Source: Christensenellaceae bacterium
GTDB lineage: Bacteria > Bacillota > Clostridia > Christensenellales > Aristaeellaceae
NCBI GenBank assembly: GCA_012518615.1
Contig: JAAYRU010000011.1
Location: 1-64,000 of the forward strand
DNA: 64,000 bases
Direction: 5' to 3'
A model generated the notes under the pieces. That model searched no databases and was not told where the DNA came from. It saw nothing but the letters and a program-made list of their open reading frames with translations. A program made the translations under genes and the position numbers. The number at the start of each line of letters is the position of its first letter. Position 1 is the stretch's first letter. Positions 36,627 to 45,062 of the stretch are shown one piece after another.

Positions 36627-37994
36627 TTAAATTTCCTCCCAACCAATACACTCCCGCTTGGTGCTGTACTCATGGGGCAACAGTGCTCGGTCTGTATAGC
36701 ATACTTCCCCGGATTGGTTGTCATAAGGGTCGTTGCGGTGGAAGGGGAAAGGTGGGTCAAACACCTGCTGGAAATCCTCATTGGATACCATACGCCAAGG
36801 CTCTAGGTTGCCAAAGTAGAAGTTCCATCGGTCTAGGTGTCCTTCACGGTAGGCTGCGCCGCCAAAGGAACCATCGGCATATAGCCAACCATAGGGGGCT
36901 ACATAGAACATTGCCCAGTCGTGGCTGTAAATATGTCCTGGTCTAGCAGACCAACCAGATTGCCAGCGGGCGGGAATACCTACACAGCGGCACAGGGTGA
37001 TAAAAAGCAGGGCGTGCATACCGCAGTCTCCTCGTTGACCTATGGCAAAATACTCTGGAATATTTGCTACACTTCTATATGCCGGCACATAGCGATACAC
37101 TGTTTGAGTGGTTACATAGTCATAAAAAGCTCGTGCGATTTTTAAAGGGTTGGTTTCATTGCCTTTAAGTTTTGCCGCAAGCTCCTTGATAATAGGAGTA
37201 AAAATAATTTGCGGCGATATTTCATCGGTTTCAAAGCTTGGTTGCTCGGGAGAAACCATATCGGGATTGGGGTCTATATAACGAGCTATTATATCATAGG
37301 AAAATTCAGTTACAAAGCTCATTCCTGGCTGATAGCTTTCCTTAAAATAGGCGGTACGTTGAGCCTGCGTTTCACTAGCAATATGGACAGCTATTGGGCT
37401 AGTTATTATTTGTAGGTGAGGTTCACACTGAGCGTCACGCACAGGCAAGGGCAGCCACACATGTATGGTTTCACCCGGGCGCTGGGCTTCGGGTTTGATT
37501 GTCAAAGTGGTACGCATATTCATGCGAAGTTTAATACTGCCTTTTTCTTTCATTCGTGCGATGATTTCGTCTAGGGCATGGAAGCTTTCTGTCCGTTCTG
37601 CTAGGGCATTAGTATCCAAAATGCGGTGGCGCATGTCCACTCTGGTTTTAATGAAGCTAGCCACGCAGTCGTCCTTATAAAACACCTTGCCGTTTATATA
37701 TACCCAGTCTAGGGTACCTTGATCTCGGAAGGTTTCCATCTCTTCACGGGTAACATCCTTAACTTTTTCCTGCAATTTTGCCAATGCTTCCTCCGGGGTG
37801 TATATGTACTCCCGCAGTATGTCTTTAACCAGCAGACGCTCATATTTGAGGCGTTCCTTAAGAATGCTAGGTACTTTAGGGTCCTGCAACCTAACTTCAA
37901 TCATACGATTCATGCGTTCAAAATCCCCAAAATGTTTGAGCCTAGCAATGTCTTCCGGCAGGGGACAGATCATAAAATCCATATTTTCTTTCAT
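36627..37994 (-). CDS. Cytoplasmic transglutaminase-fold cysteine hydrolase in the opp operon
   Basis: This 455-residue protein has a C-terminal transglutaminase-like core with the full triad: Cys in GQRGDCGMHALL (near residue 330), His in YSHDWAMFYV (near 370) and Asp in GWLYADGSFGG. The N-terminal half is mixed helical and beta with no recognised domain. No signal peptide or TM segment is present, so it should act in the cytosol. It is the last gene of the opp operon, 131 bases after oppF with a weak terminator between. A role as a peptidase or amidase on imported peptides is plausible; cross-linking is less likely. The start is ATG after GGAGG. Confidence 0.8.
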   Translation of the reverse strand: MKENMDFMICPLPEDIARLKHFGDFERMNRMIEVRLQDPKVPSILKERLKYERLLVKDILREYIYTPEEALAKLQEKVKDVTREEMETFRDQGTLDWVYINGKVFYKDDCVASFIKTRVDMRHRILDTNALAERTESFHALDEIIARMKEKGSIKLRMNMRTTLTIKPEAQRPGETIHVWLPLPVRDAQCEPHLQIITSPIAVHIASETQAQRTAYFKESYQPGMSFVTEFSYDIIARYIDPNPDMVSPEQPSFETDEISPQIIFTPIIKELAAKLKGNETNPLKIARAFYDYVTTQTVYRYVPAYRSVANIPEYFAIGQRGDCGMHALLFITLCRCVGIPARWQSGWSARPGHIYSHDWAMFYVAPYGWLYADGSFGGAAYREGHLDRWNFYFGNLEPWRMVSNEDFQQVFDPPFPFHRNDPYDNQSGEVCYTDRALLPHEYSTKRECIGWEEI

Positions 37995-38005
37995 GTGTTT
38001 CCTCC

Positions 38006-38026
38006 AAAAAATGGGGTTTTACCCCA
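38006..38026 (-). terminator. Weak attenuator-like terminator between oppF and the transglutaminase gene
   Basis: On the minus strand TGGGG (38026-38022) pairs with CCCCA (38016-38012) and is followed by six T. The stem is only 5 bp and the next ribosome site starts at once (38001-38005), so partial read-through is expected. Confidence 0.5.
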
Positions 38027-38125
38027 AACTATTTTATATTAACTGTAGGGTGAAAGTTTAATAATGAGAAAAAGTAATCAAAGTGAGGAATAATTTTTGT
38101 CTTGCTTTACTCCGACTTTTATAGT

Positions 38126-39130
38126 TTATTTTTCTTGTGCTTTAGTCTGTGGCAGTACATTCACCCCAAAGCTATCTTCGGGCAGAGGACAAACAGAACC
38201 AATACGCTCCTTGTATTCTGCTAACTCTTTCTGGTTGCCTAGCACAAAATGACCTTCTGAAATTTCTGTCCACACTGGTTTGTCTACGCTATAATCATGG
38301 ATAGATTCATCATAGGTAAGCACCTTCTTATTGCGCTCATACACTGGATTTGGCATAGGTACTGCCGAAAGAAGCAAACGGGTATATGGGTGCAGGGGAC
38401 ATTGGAACAGAGCTTCCGTATGCGCTAATTCCACTAGTACTCCTTTGTTGATAACCGCAATGCGGTCACAAATAAAGCGCATTACTGATAAATCGTGTGA
38501 AATAAACAGGTAAGTCAGTCCCCGTTCCTTTTGCAGCTTGGAGAGCAGGTTTAATACCTGTGCTCGGATGCTTACATCTAGAGCGGAAATAGGTTCATCA
38601 GCAATGATAAATTCCGGCTGCATGACCAGTGCCCTAGCTATACCAATGCGCTGACGCTGTCCGCCGGAGAATTCATGGGGAAAACGGCTGGCAAATTCGT
38701 CCAGAAGACCAACGTCCAGCAGCGCTTCGTGTACTCGTCTCTCTCGCTCTTCCCTAGATAAGCCTTTTTCGGTGGCATACAAACCTTCCGCTACAATGTA
38801 GCCAACTTTGGCTCGCTCGTTTAGAGAGGCCATAGGGTCCTGGAAAATCATCTGGATTTCTCTGGTTACTCGACAGTCTAGCTTCTTGTCAATTTTACCT
38901 GAAATACGCTGACCCTTGTATATAATTTCACCGTTTGTGGTAGGATATATTCTGATTATGGCACGACCAATGGATGTTTTACCGGAGCCGGATTCTCCAA
39001 CAAGGCCGAAGGTCTCCCCTTTATAGATGTCAAAACTGACGCCACGTACAGCATAAAAGCGGCGTCTGCGCTCGCCAAAAGCGACCTCTAGATCCCGTAC
39101 CTGCAGCAAAGGATATTCTTTATTGTTCAT
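38126..39130 (-). CDS. oppF: Peptide ABC transporter ATPase OppF/DppF
   Basis: This 334-residue ATPase has Walker A GESGSGKTS near residue 41, the signature FSGGQRQRIGIARAL and Walker B FIIADEPISALD. The C-terminal extension HPYTRLLLSAVP plus the cysteine-containing segment CPLP is typical of OppF and DppF, where it can hold an iron-sulfur cluster. It overlaps oppD by 11 bases. Confidence 0.93.
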   Translation of the reverse strand: MNNKEYPLLQVRDLEVAFGERRRRFYAVRGVSFDIYKGETFGLVGESGSGKTSIGRAIIRIYPTTNGEIIYKGQRISGKIDKKLDCRVTREIQMIFQDPMASLNERAKVGYIVAEGLYATEKGLSREERERRVHEALLDVGLLDEFASRFPHEFSGGQRQRIGIARALVMQPEFIIADEPISALDVSIRAQVLNLLSKLQKERGLTYLFISHDLSVMRFICDRIAVINKGVLVELAHTEALFQCPLHPYTRLLLSAVPMPNPVYERNKKVLTYDESIHDYSVDKPVWTEISEGHFVLGNQKELAEYKERIGSVCPLPEDSFGVNVLPQTKAQEK

Positions 39131-40163
39131 AGAGATTGCCTCCTTCCGTACTTATACGTTCAAGTACCTGTGGGGGTTCTACTTTTGGTGCTCGTGGGTC
39201 TTGTAGCCAACAGCGTACCTTATGGGTATCGCTAATGTCAAAATATGGGGGTCGTTCCTTAAAATCAATATTTAAAGCTTTGGGATTGCGGGGAGCAAAG
39301 GCATCCCCTTTGATTTCATTAAACAGATTTGGAGGTGTGCCCCGGATGGAGAACAGCTCTTCACCCTTCACCCCCAGCTGGGGAAGTGAAGACAGCAGGG
39401 CCCATGTGTACGGATGCTTGGGGCTAAAGAAAATTTCTTCACTGGTACCAATTTCCACGATGTCCCCAGCGTACATTACGGCAATGCGGTCTGCGACATT
39501 AGCCACAACTCCAAGGTCATGGGTTATATAAATGCAGGTAAGGTTGTATTTGCGAATCAAATCTCGTATGAGACCAAGAATCTGCGCTTGTATGGTCACA
39601 TCTAGAGCAGTAGTGGGCTCGTCACATATGAGAATATCCGGTTGACATGCTACTGCGATGGCGATGACCACTCGCTGGCGCATTCCGCCTGAGAACTGGT
39701 GGGGATATTGCTTCATCCGTCTAGCCGGTTCTTTGATACCCACATCAAGCAGGATTTCCTGTATGCGCTTGTTTGCATCATCGCCTTTTAGACCTTGATG
39801 CAATTCAAGAGCCTCGCCAATTTGCTTGCCGATTGTTTTTAGCGGGTTTAGGCTAGTCATAGGATCTTGCAATACCATGGCGATTTTTTTGCCCCGTATG
39901 GTAAGCCATTCTTTTTCTGTTTTGTACTGGGCTAAGTCGTTGCCTTCAAACCATATGCTACCGGAATCAACCCAACCATTTTGGTCAAGCAGTCCCATGA
40001 AAGTTTTGGTAAGCACGCTTTTGCCACTGCCCGATTCCCCGACAATGGCAAGGCTTTCACCTTTATAAACCTCTAAACTGACACCCCGGATGGCATGAAG
40101 TACCCTACCGCGGAGGCTAAACTTTACATTTAGATCTTCTGTTCTCAGAATAACTTCAGACAT
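39120..40163 (-). CDS. oppD: Peptide ABC transporter ATPase OppD/DppD
   Basis: This 347-residue ATPase has Walker A GESGSGKSVLT near residue 40, the signature FSGGMRQRVVIAIAV and Walker B ILICDEPTTALD. The C-terminal HPYTWALLSSLPQLG and RCWLQDPRAP segments match OppD. It is 12 bases after oppC, with a ribosome site AAAGGAGG. Confidence 0.93.
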   Translation of the reverse strand: MSEVILRTEDLNVKFSLRGRVLHAIRGVSLEVYKGESLAIVGESGSGKSVLTKTFMGLLDQNGWVDSGSIWFEGNDLAQYKTEKEWLTIRGKKIAMVLQDPMTSLNPLKTIGKQIGEALELHQGLKGDDANKRIQEILLDVGIKEPARRMKQYPHQFSGGMRQRVVIAIAVACQPDILICDEPTTALDVTIQAQILGLIRDLIRKYNLTCIYITHDLGVVANVADRIAVMYAGDIVEIGTSEEIFFSPKHPYTWALLSSLPQLGVKGEELFSIRGTPPNLFNEIKGDAFAPRNPKALNIDFKERPPYFDISDTHKVRCWLQDPRAPKVEPPQVLERISTEGGNLYEQ

Positions 40164-40175
40164 GCTATGCCTCCT

Positions 40176-41564
40176 TTATACATGATTGCGCGGGTCGGCA
40201 GCATCTGCAAAGGCGTTGCCGATGATGTAGAATGAAATTGTAACAATACTTAGAATAATGGTAGGGAAAATTAGCTGATAGGCGTATGAGGTGGTTACCA
40301 GCTTACGACCTACATTGATTAAGTTACCAAGGGATGGGATGCTCACAGGCAAGCCTAGACCAATATAGGTAATAAATACCTCCGAGCCAATGGCGCCGGG
40401 TATTGCCAAGGCCATGCGTAGCATGATGACACTTACTAAGTAAGGCAAAAGGTTACGGGTAATTATGCGGAAAGTGCTTGAGCCAAGACACCTAGAAGCT
40501 AAGTTGTAGTCCCTGTCCCTTATGATGACAATCTGGTTGCGTACAAAGCGAGCCATGCTTACCCAGCCGGTAATGGTCATGGAAAAAATCAGGGTTTGAA
40601 TACCCGGACGCATTATATAGGTAAACATAATCAAAACAATTGTAGTGGGGATATTGTTGATGACATTATATATCTCAGTTAATAGCCTATCCAGACGCCG
40701 GACATAGCCCCATAAAACTCCTATAAAAATGCCAATAATTGCCTCTAGCATAGCCACCATAAAACCGATATATAAGCTTGTGCGGGTGCCAGACCATACC
40801 ATGCTCCACATGTCTTGACCAGCGTTGTTGGTGCCAAACAGGAAGGGAGCATCCCCGGGCAGCAGCCTAAGCTTTGCTTCAGTTTTGGTTGTGGCGCTCA
40901 GACCATCTGGGGTTATGTTTAACTGGTCTTTTAGTACAAACAGTTCTGTGCCCTGGTTGGTATAATCTTCCGGAAATGTGTACATCTTAACTGGAAAATT
41001 GGAACGGCTTTCATAGGGTACCTGGTTTGGGTCTTCCGGAAGGCGCAATTTGGTAGTGAAATTGTTGAGCACATAGCCATGTTGACCATCATCAAGCTCA
41101 ACCTTAACCCAGTTTTTTTCATACTCAATAATTGTAAAGGTTGTGCGGGCTTTCAAGGAAGTTAGTATGTTGCTCACCGCTGCCCAGGTGTCATTCTCAT
41201 AGGGAGTAACAACCAGTTGGGTATTCTCAGGTACTGTGTACATTACATTGCTAAAGCTAGGTCCAATGTTATACATCTGTAGGCCAGTTATAGGGTGGTT
41301 GATTACCTCAGTTGCCCTAAACTGATTAGGTAAGTGGGGCTGTATAATAGTAAACAGTACCAGCAATACAAGCAAAATTAGCAAGCCTGTCGCAAGCCTA
41401 TTTTTTAAAAACACCCTTATGGTGCTACCCCAATAGCTGTAATATGAAAACCCGGTACGCTCTGCCTCTTTTTCGCTATAGGGTGCAAAGGCAAAATCAT
41501 CTAGAGATTGCTGAGACTGGTTCAAGCTTTCGTATAGTTGCTTTTCCATTTTATTTTCAGCCAT
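40176..41564 (-). CDS. oppC: Peptide ABC permease OppC with an SH3-like domain in its first extracytoplasmic loop
   Basis: This 462-residue permease is far longer than the usual 290-310. Residues 1-55 are cytoplasmic, TM1 spans about 58-75, and the next membrane domain begins only at FLFGTNNAGQDMWS (241), the normal HPFGTDxxGRD site. The loop of about 165 residues between them, usually about 40, contains at 126-172 an SH3-like segment (LKARTTFTIIEYEKNWVKVE then DDGQHGYV), the pattern of bacterial SH3 modules. The C-terminal permease has the EAA-like loop (GSSTFRIITRNLLP). It abuts oppB by one base. The SH3 call is by pattern and needs a profile search. Confidence 0.88.
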   Translation of the reverse strand: MAENKMEKQLYESLNQSQQSLDDFAFAPYSEKEAERTGFSYYSYWGSTIRVFLKNRLATGLLILLVLLVLFTIIQPHLPNQFRATEVINHPITGLQMYNIGPSFSNVMYTVPENTQLVVTPYENDTWAAVSNILTSLKARTTFTIIEYEKNWVKVELDDGQHGYVLNNFTTKLRLPEDPNQVPYESRSNFPVKMYTFPEDYTNQGTELFVLKDQLNITPDGLSATTKTEAKLRLLPGDAPFLFGTNNAGQDMWSMVWSGTRTSLYIGFMVAMLEAIIGIFIGVLWGYVRRLDRLLTEIYNVINNIPTTIVLIMFTYIMRPGIQTLIFSMTITGWVSMARFVRNQIVIIRDRDYNLASRCLGSSTFRIITRNLLPYLVSVIMLRMALAIPGAIGSEVFITYIGLGLPVSIPSLGNLINVGRKLVTTSYAYQLIFPTIILSIVTISFYIIGNAFADAADPRNHV

Positions 41565-42505
41565 CAGCGCACCCCTTCTTTTTTGGCGAAGCTTATGCGT
41601 GGGTCAATAAGTGCCATTAGCAGGTCGCCTAGCAGCATACCTATTATGCCTATGGAAGCATATATCATAACCAGGGCCTGCACCATAGTGTTGTCCTGGC
41701 GGGTAATTACATCCACAAGTAGTCCGCCCATGCCGGGGATAGAATATAAAGATTCAACATAAATAGAGCCAGATATGGTAAACAGCAAAGAGCTAGGAAT
41801 ATACTGAATCATCGGTACAAAGGCGTTGCGGAATACATGAGCCATGGTTATATCCTGGCTGGTGACGCCTTTAGCCTTGGCAAGCTGCACATAGTCCTTG
41901 TTTAGCTCGTCCACCATGTAGCGTCTAAGCCACATGGCATAGTAGGCAATGCTTCCCAAAGACATAGAAAAAACCGGAAGCACCCAGTTAAGAAATTTGC
42001 TTGGGTCAAATAACATTGAGATTTTAAGCATACTTGAGCCATAGCTTTGAATATATATGTAGTAAACTGCCGCTGGCACAGCATTGATAAACACGATAAA
42101 ACCCGTGCCAATTTTATCCCAAAACTTGTATTTACTTCGGGCCATTTTGGCTCCTAAGGGGATGCCCAGCAGCAAAGATAAAGCCATGGATATCAACCCC
42201 ATCTGGATGGATATGGGCGCTTTGCCAGCAATTATATCTATAATAGGCGCCCCGGTGCGGTAGCGGTTGGAAACACCCAAATCACCCTTTAAAATGTTTT
42301 TATAAAAGTTGAGCAGCTGGATATGCATGGGGTCTTTCAGCCCCAGTTGATGCAGCTTAGCGTCAATTACCCCTTGGTCTGCTTTATCAATATTGTCAAA
42401 ATATCCTTCAATGGGCATTTGACGCATCAGGACAAACACCGTGGTGAGGATGATGAACAGTGTTACGAGGGCGGCCAAAAGCCGTTTGCCGACATATTTT
42501 AACAC
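41564..42505 (-). CDS. oppB: Peptide ABC transporter permease OppB/DppB
   Basis: This 313-residue permease has six TM segments; KYVGKRLLAALVTLFIILTT at the N-terminus and the IPGMGGLL motif near the C-terminus are typical, and the cytoplasmic loop contains AKGVTSQDITMAHVFRNAF. The start is GTG at 42505, 6 bases after AAAGGAGG. An upstream TTG or ATG-type extension to 42529 runs through the ribosome site and is rejected. Confidence 0.93.
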   Translation of the reverse strand: MLKYVGKRLLAALVTLFIILTTVFVLMRQMPIEGYFDNIDKADQGVIDAKLHQLGLKDPMHIQLLNFYKNILKGDLGVSNRYRTGAPIIDIIAGKAPISIQMGLISMALSLLLGIPLGAKMARSKYKFWDKIGTGFIVFINAVPAAVYYIYIQSYGSSMLKISMLFDPSKFLNWVLPVFSMSLGSIAYYAMWLRRYMVDELNKDYVQLAKAKGVTSQDITMAHVFRNAFVPMIQYIPSSLLFTISGSIYVESLYSIPGMGGLLVDVITRQDNTMVQALVMIYASIGIIGMLLGDLLMALIDPRISFAKKEGVR

Positions 42506-42588
42506 CGTTTTCCTCCTTTCAAAATACACGAATCAAATTTGATTACTATTGCAGTTGTATAGAAAAATTCTTAAATGAACAAAAGTGT

Positions 42589-42617
42589 GGGGCTGTGCAA
42601 GCTGGCAGCACAGCCCC
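42589..42617 (-). promoter_or_regulatory. GC-rich hairpin between oppA and oppB
   Basis: GGGGCTGTG (42589-42597) pairs with CACAGCCCC (42609-42617). A second small hairpin, GGGC/GCCC at 42640-42654, lies nearer the oppA stop. There is no strong T tract, so this resembles the livJ-livH hairpin in position and probable role. Confidence 0.65.
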
Positions 42618-42667
42618 GCGAATAATTAGTCGCTTAAGTGGGCATGAGTGCCCTTTTGAATTTTAGA

Positions 42668-44554
42668 CTAATTTGCCAGAGCTGCCCGTTCCTGCTCCCA
42701 TTTATCTTGAGCGTCGAAGAACTGGTCAGTGCTCATGGGCTCGTCCAACAGACGCATCCCCTTATAACGGTCAGTAGAGATACCGAAGGGGGAGTACTGG
42801 CAGGTAAAGGGATCAAGCCTGCTTGCAGTATAGCCACCGGCATTGTAGGAATATCCAAAGGGCATTACAAAGGCATGCTCAATTAAGTATGCTTCTGCCT
42901 TGGCAAATGCTAGGAAGCGGGCTTCTATGTCGTTAGTGATGGCCTTGGCTTCTTCAACCAGACCCCAGTATACTTGGAATTTGTTGTTGCCATTTTCATC
43001 TACATCAGTAGTGAAATCAGGGAAATTGTATTTCATGCCAGCGTTGGTATCAGTGACCGGCATAAAGGGGTCGGTATAGGTTTCGGGATCTGCATAGTCT
43101 GCACCCCAGTTGCAGTCTAGGAAGGCGTACTTGCCGCTGCGGCGCACTTCGCTAAGGAAGCTCTGAGAGGGACCTGCCTCTACAATGATATCAATAAAGT
43201 CATTGCCCAGCAATCCTTCCATCTGCTGCTCAAGCACCTGAACCATTTCAGCCCAGGTCTGAATGTTGGGATGATAGACGGTGAGCATTTTAATGGGGAA
43301 GGTGACACCCGCAGCTTCTAGCTCTTCCTTGGCTTTGGTAGCATATTCTTTGGCCAATTCTTCGTTGAAGGCATCTTTGCCAAGCTCTGACCATGCAGCT
43401 AGGTCTCCCATTTTCGCATAATCCTGACCGTTATAGTCAACAAAGCCTGGAGGTACGATGGAGTAGTGCAGTATGCTTTCAGGGTTGTCCGGTTCAGCCA
43501 CAGTGGCAACCTTTACCCTGTCAAATGCGTGGAAAATAGCCTTGCGGAAGTTTTCATTGTTTACAGCAATCTTCCAGTTTTCAGGCTCATAGATTTCATC
43601 AAACTGGGGATTGAAATTCAGAGCATAGAAATAGCTATATTGTCCAATATGGCGCACAGGACGGATGAGGTCTGCGGTTTCGGGGTTAGATAGCCATTCC
43701 TGAGCCAGTAGGTTGTCAATGGTGGCAGAGTCAATCTCGCCTTTACGGTACAGGTCGGCAGAAATGGAAGCAGCTTCCTTGTTATATTTCATCTCGATTT
43801 GCTCGACATATACTTTGTCTTTGTCCCAGTTAATGGGGTTTTTGGTGTAGATCCGGCTTTCCTGCGGCTTGAACTCGCTAATATAATAAGCGCCGTTATA
43901 CAGCAGGGTGTCATTACCAGTGGCAAGACCAAACTCCTCGCCTTTTTCAGCCAAGAAGGGACCATATGCGGGCATGAAGCATACATAGGTGGTCATGGAC
44001 AGAAAGTAGGGCACGGGATTTATTAAGGTGTATTCAATCGTGTAATCATCTAGCGCCTTGATGCCTACAGTATCCCACTCCATTTTAGGGGCGGGCTCTT
44101 TGCCTTCTTCAGGGGTTGCGGTTCCAAGGAAATAAGCTTCCGCGCCATCTACTACTGAGTACAGTATGTTGGCAGTAGCAGATGCATTCTGGGCGTTCAG
44201 AATGTATTGAGCGGCAGTAACAAAGTCATGGGCGGTTACCTCAGCCACAACTTCTGCATTACCATCAATCCATTTGGCGCCTTGGCGGAGCTTAAAGGTC
44301 CACACTAGACCATCTTCGCTAACTTCCCAGCTTTCAGCCAGTGAGGGCTGGATTTGACCCAGATAGTCATATTCGACTAAGGTGTCAATGACATTGGCTG
44401 CCACAGCAAACTCGCTTGCAGTAGTAGTAGTCAGGTAGTTAAGAGAGGATACTTCGCCGGAATATAAGGTTCTATAGACCGCATCCTCAGTGAAGACAGG
44501 GGTGACAGACAACAGCATTGCTATTATCATCAACAGGGTTAGTGTACGTTTCAT
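42668..44554 (-). CDS. oppA: Peptide ABC transporter substrate-binding protein (OppA/DppA family)
   Basis: This 628-residue extracytoplasmic protein would deliver peptides to OppBC. It has a Sec signal peptide (MKRTLTLLMIIAMLLSVTPV, first 20 residues) with no cysteine at all near the cleavage site, so it is not a lipoprotein. The SBP_bac_5 domain follows (TLYSGEVSSLNYL, and SLAESWEVSEDGLVWTFKLR). The start is ATG at 44554 after AAAAGGAGGAAG. A 79-residue in-frame extension to 44791 crosses the promoter and is rejected. It is the first gene of oppABCDF. Confidence 0.92.
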   Translation of the reverse strand: MKRTLTLLMIIAMLLSVTPVFTEDAVYRTLYSGEVSSLNYLTTTTASEFAVAANVIDTLVEYDYLGQIQPSLAESWEVSEDGLVWTFKLRQGAKWIDGNAEVVAEVTAHDFVTAAQYILNAQNASATANILYSVVDGAEAYFLGTATPEEGKEPAPKMEWDTVGIKALDDYTIEYTLINPVPYFLSMTTYVCFMPAYGPFLAEKGEEFGLATGNDTLLYNGAYYISEFKPQESRIYTKNPINWDKDKVYVEQIEMKYNKEAASISADLYRKGEIDSATIDNLLAQEWLSNPETADLIRPVRHIGQYSYFYALNFNPQFDEIYEPENWKIAVNNENFRKAIFHAFDRVKVATVAEPDNPESILHYSIVPPGFVDYNGQDYAKMGDLAAWSELGKDAFNEELAKEYATKAKEELEAAGVTFPIKMLTVYHPNIQTWAEMVQVLEQQMEGLLGNDFIDIIVEAGPSQSFLSEVRRSGKYAFLDCNWGADYADPETYTDPFMPVTDTNAGMKYNFPDFTTDVDENGNNKFQVYWGLVEEAKAITNDIEARFLAFAKAEAYLIEHAFVMPFGYSYNAGGYTASRLDPFTCQYSPFGISTDRYKGMRLLDEPMSTDQFFDAQDKWEQERAALAN

Positions 44555-44581
44555 TTGTCTTCCTCCTTTTGTTTTTGGTAT

Positions 44582-44604
44582 AGATAACGCATTATTGGTT
44601 ATCT
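44582..44604 (-). promoter_or_regulatory. 5' leader hairpin of the opp mRNA
   Basis: AGATAAC (44582-44588) and GTTATCT (44598-44604) form a 7-bp stem shortly before the oppA ribosome site. Confidence 0.5.
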
Positions 44605-44638
44605 TGTGCCATGGTGTTCTGGGGTGATGATGAGGGGG

Positions 44639-44667
44639 ATTATACCACCTGTCCGGAGAAAATGCAA
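44639..44667 (-). promoter_or_regulatory. Promoter of the opp operon
   Basis: On the minus strand TTGCAT (44662-44667), a 17-base spacer and a consensus TATAAT (44639-44644) preceded by TG-G, an extended -10 promoter. Confidence 0.65.
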
Positions 44668-44738
44668 TTTCTATATGGACAAGTTGCATAATCTGAGGAT
44701 TTAAAGATACACAATCCTTAAATATGACATTTACACCC

Positions 44739-44783
44739 ACAACATCCTTCTTTTTCTTTTTTAAAGGCAAAGAAAGATGTTGT
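44739..44783. repeat. 15-bp inverted repeat with one mismatch
   Basis: The arm at 44739-44753 (ACAACATCCTTCTTT) is the complement of 44769-44783 except at one position; the loop is 15 bases. It sits between the opp promoter and repeat copy C. Confidence 0.5.
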
Positions 44784-44827
44784 ATATACACTGCCTTAAT
44801 TTGCTTTTCAGGTCAAGTCCCTAAAGA

Positions 44828-44880
44828 AGAAAAAACAAGAAAAACACTAAAACAAAAACTCCTGAAAACTTGTAGGAAAC
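44828..44880 (-). repeat. Possible repeat copy C (weak match to A and B, opposite orientation)
   Basis: Read on the minus strand it contains AGGAGTTTTTGTTTTAGTG followed by TTTTT, resembling the GGTTT..TTTT..TAGTGTTTT part of copy B. The hairpin half matches less well. Confidence 0.3.
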
Positions 44881-44887
44881 CTTAAAA

Positions 44888-44907
44888 CCAAGGCAATGCA
44901 GCCTTGG
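44888..44907 (-). terminator. Hairpin terminator downstream of the peptidoglycan-hydrolase gene
   Basis: CCAAGGC (44888-44894) pairs with GCCTTGG (44901-44907). On the minus strand the stem is followed by TTTTAAGG, a modest T tract, about 155 bases after the stop. Confidence 0.5.
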
Positions 44908-45062
44908 TATGAAAATAGTTTTCATTTTAAAGCTTTGGATGGCTGTAAAATGGCAAGAGTAAGGGATATATGCTTCCTTTACAAAGAAGGGTCACAGTCT
45001 CGTAATATTGTAATTTGGTCACAATTACTTATTGTTTTTATTAATAATATCAAGATTTTTTA

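Larger units (their letters stand above)
44555..45062. other. Regulatory and repeat-rich spacer upstream of opp; no gene
   Basis: This 508-base stretch contains the opp promoter and leader hairpin, a 15-bp inverted repeat (44739-44783), the possible repeat copy C (about 44828-44880) and a terminator-like hairpin for the peptidoglycan gene (44888-44907). No ORF with a ribosome site is seen. Confidence 0.6.

Noticed and set aside
44555..44791. 79-residue N-terminal extension of OppA
   Set aside because: It spans the promoter and leader hairpin and precedes an obvious signal peptide with its own ribosome site.
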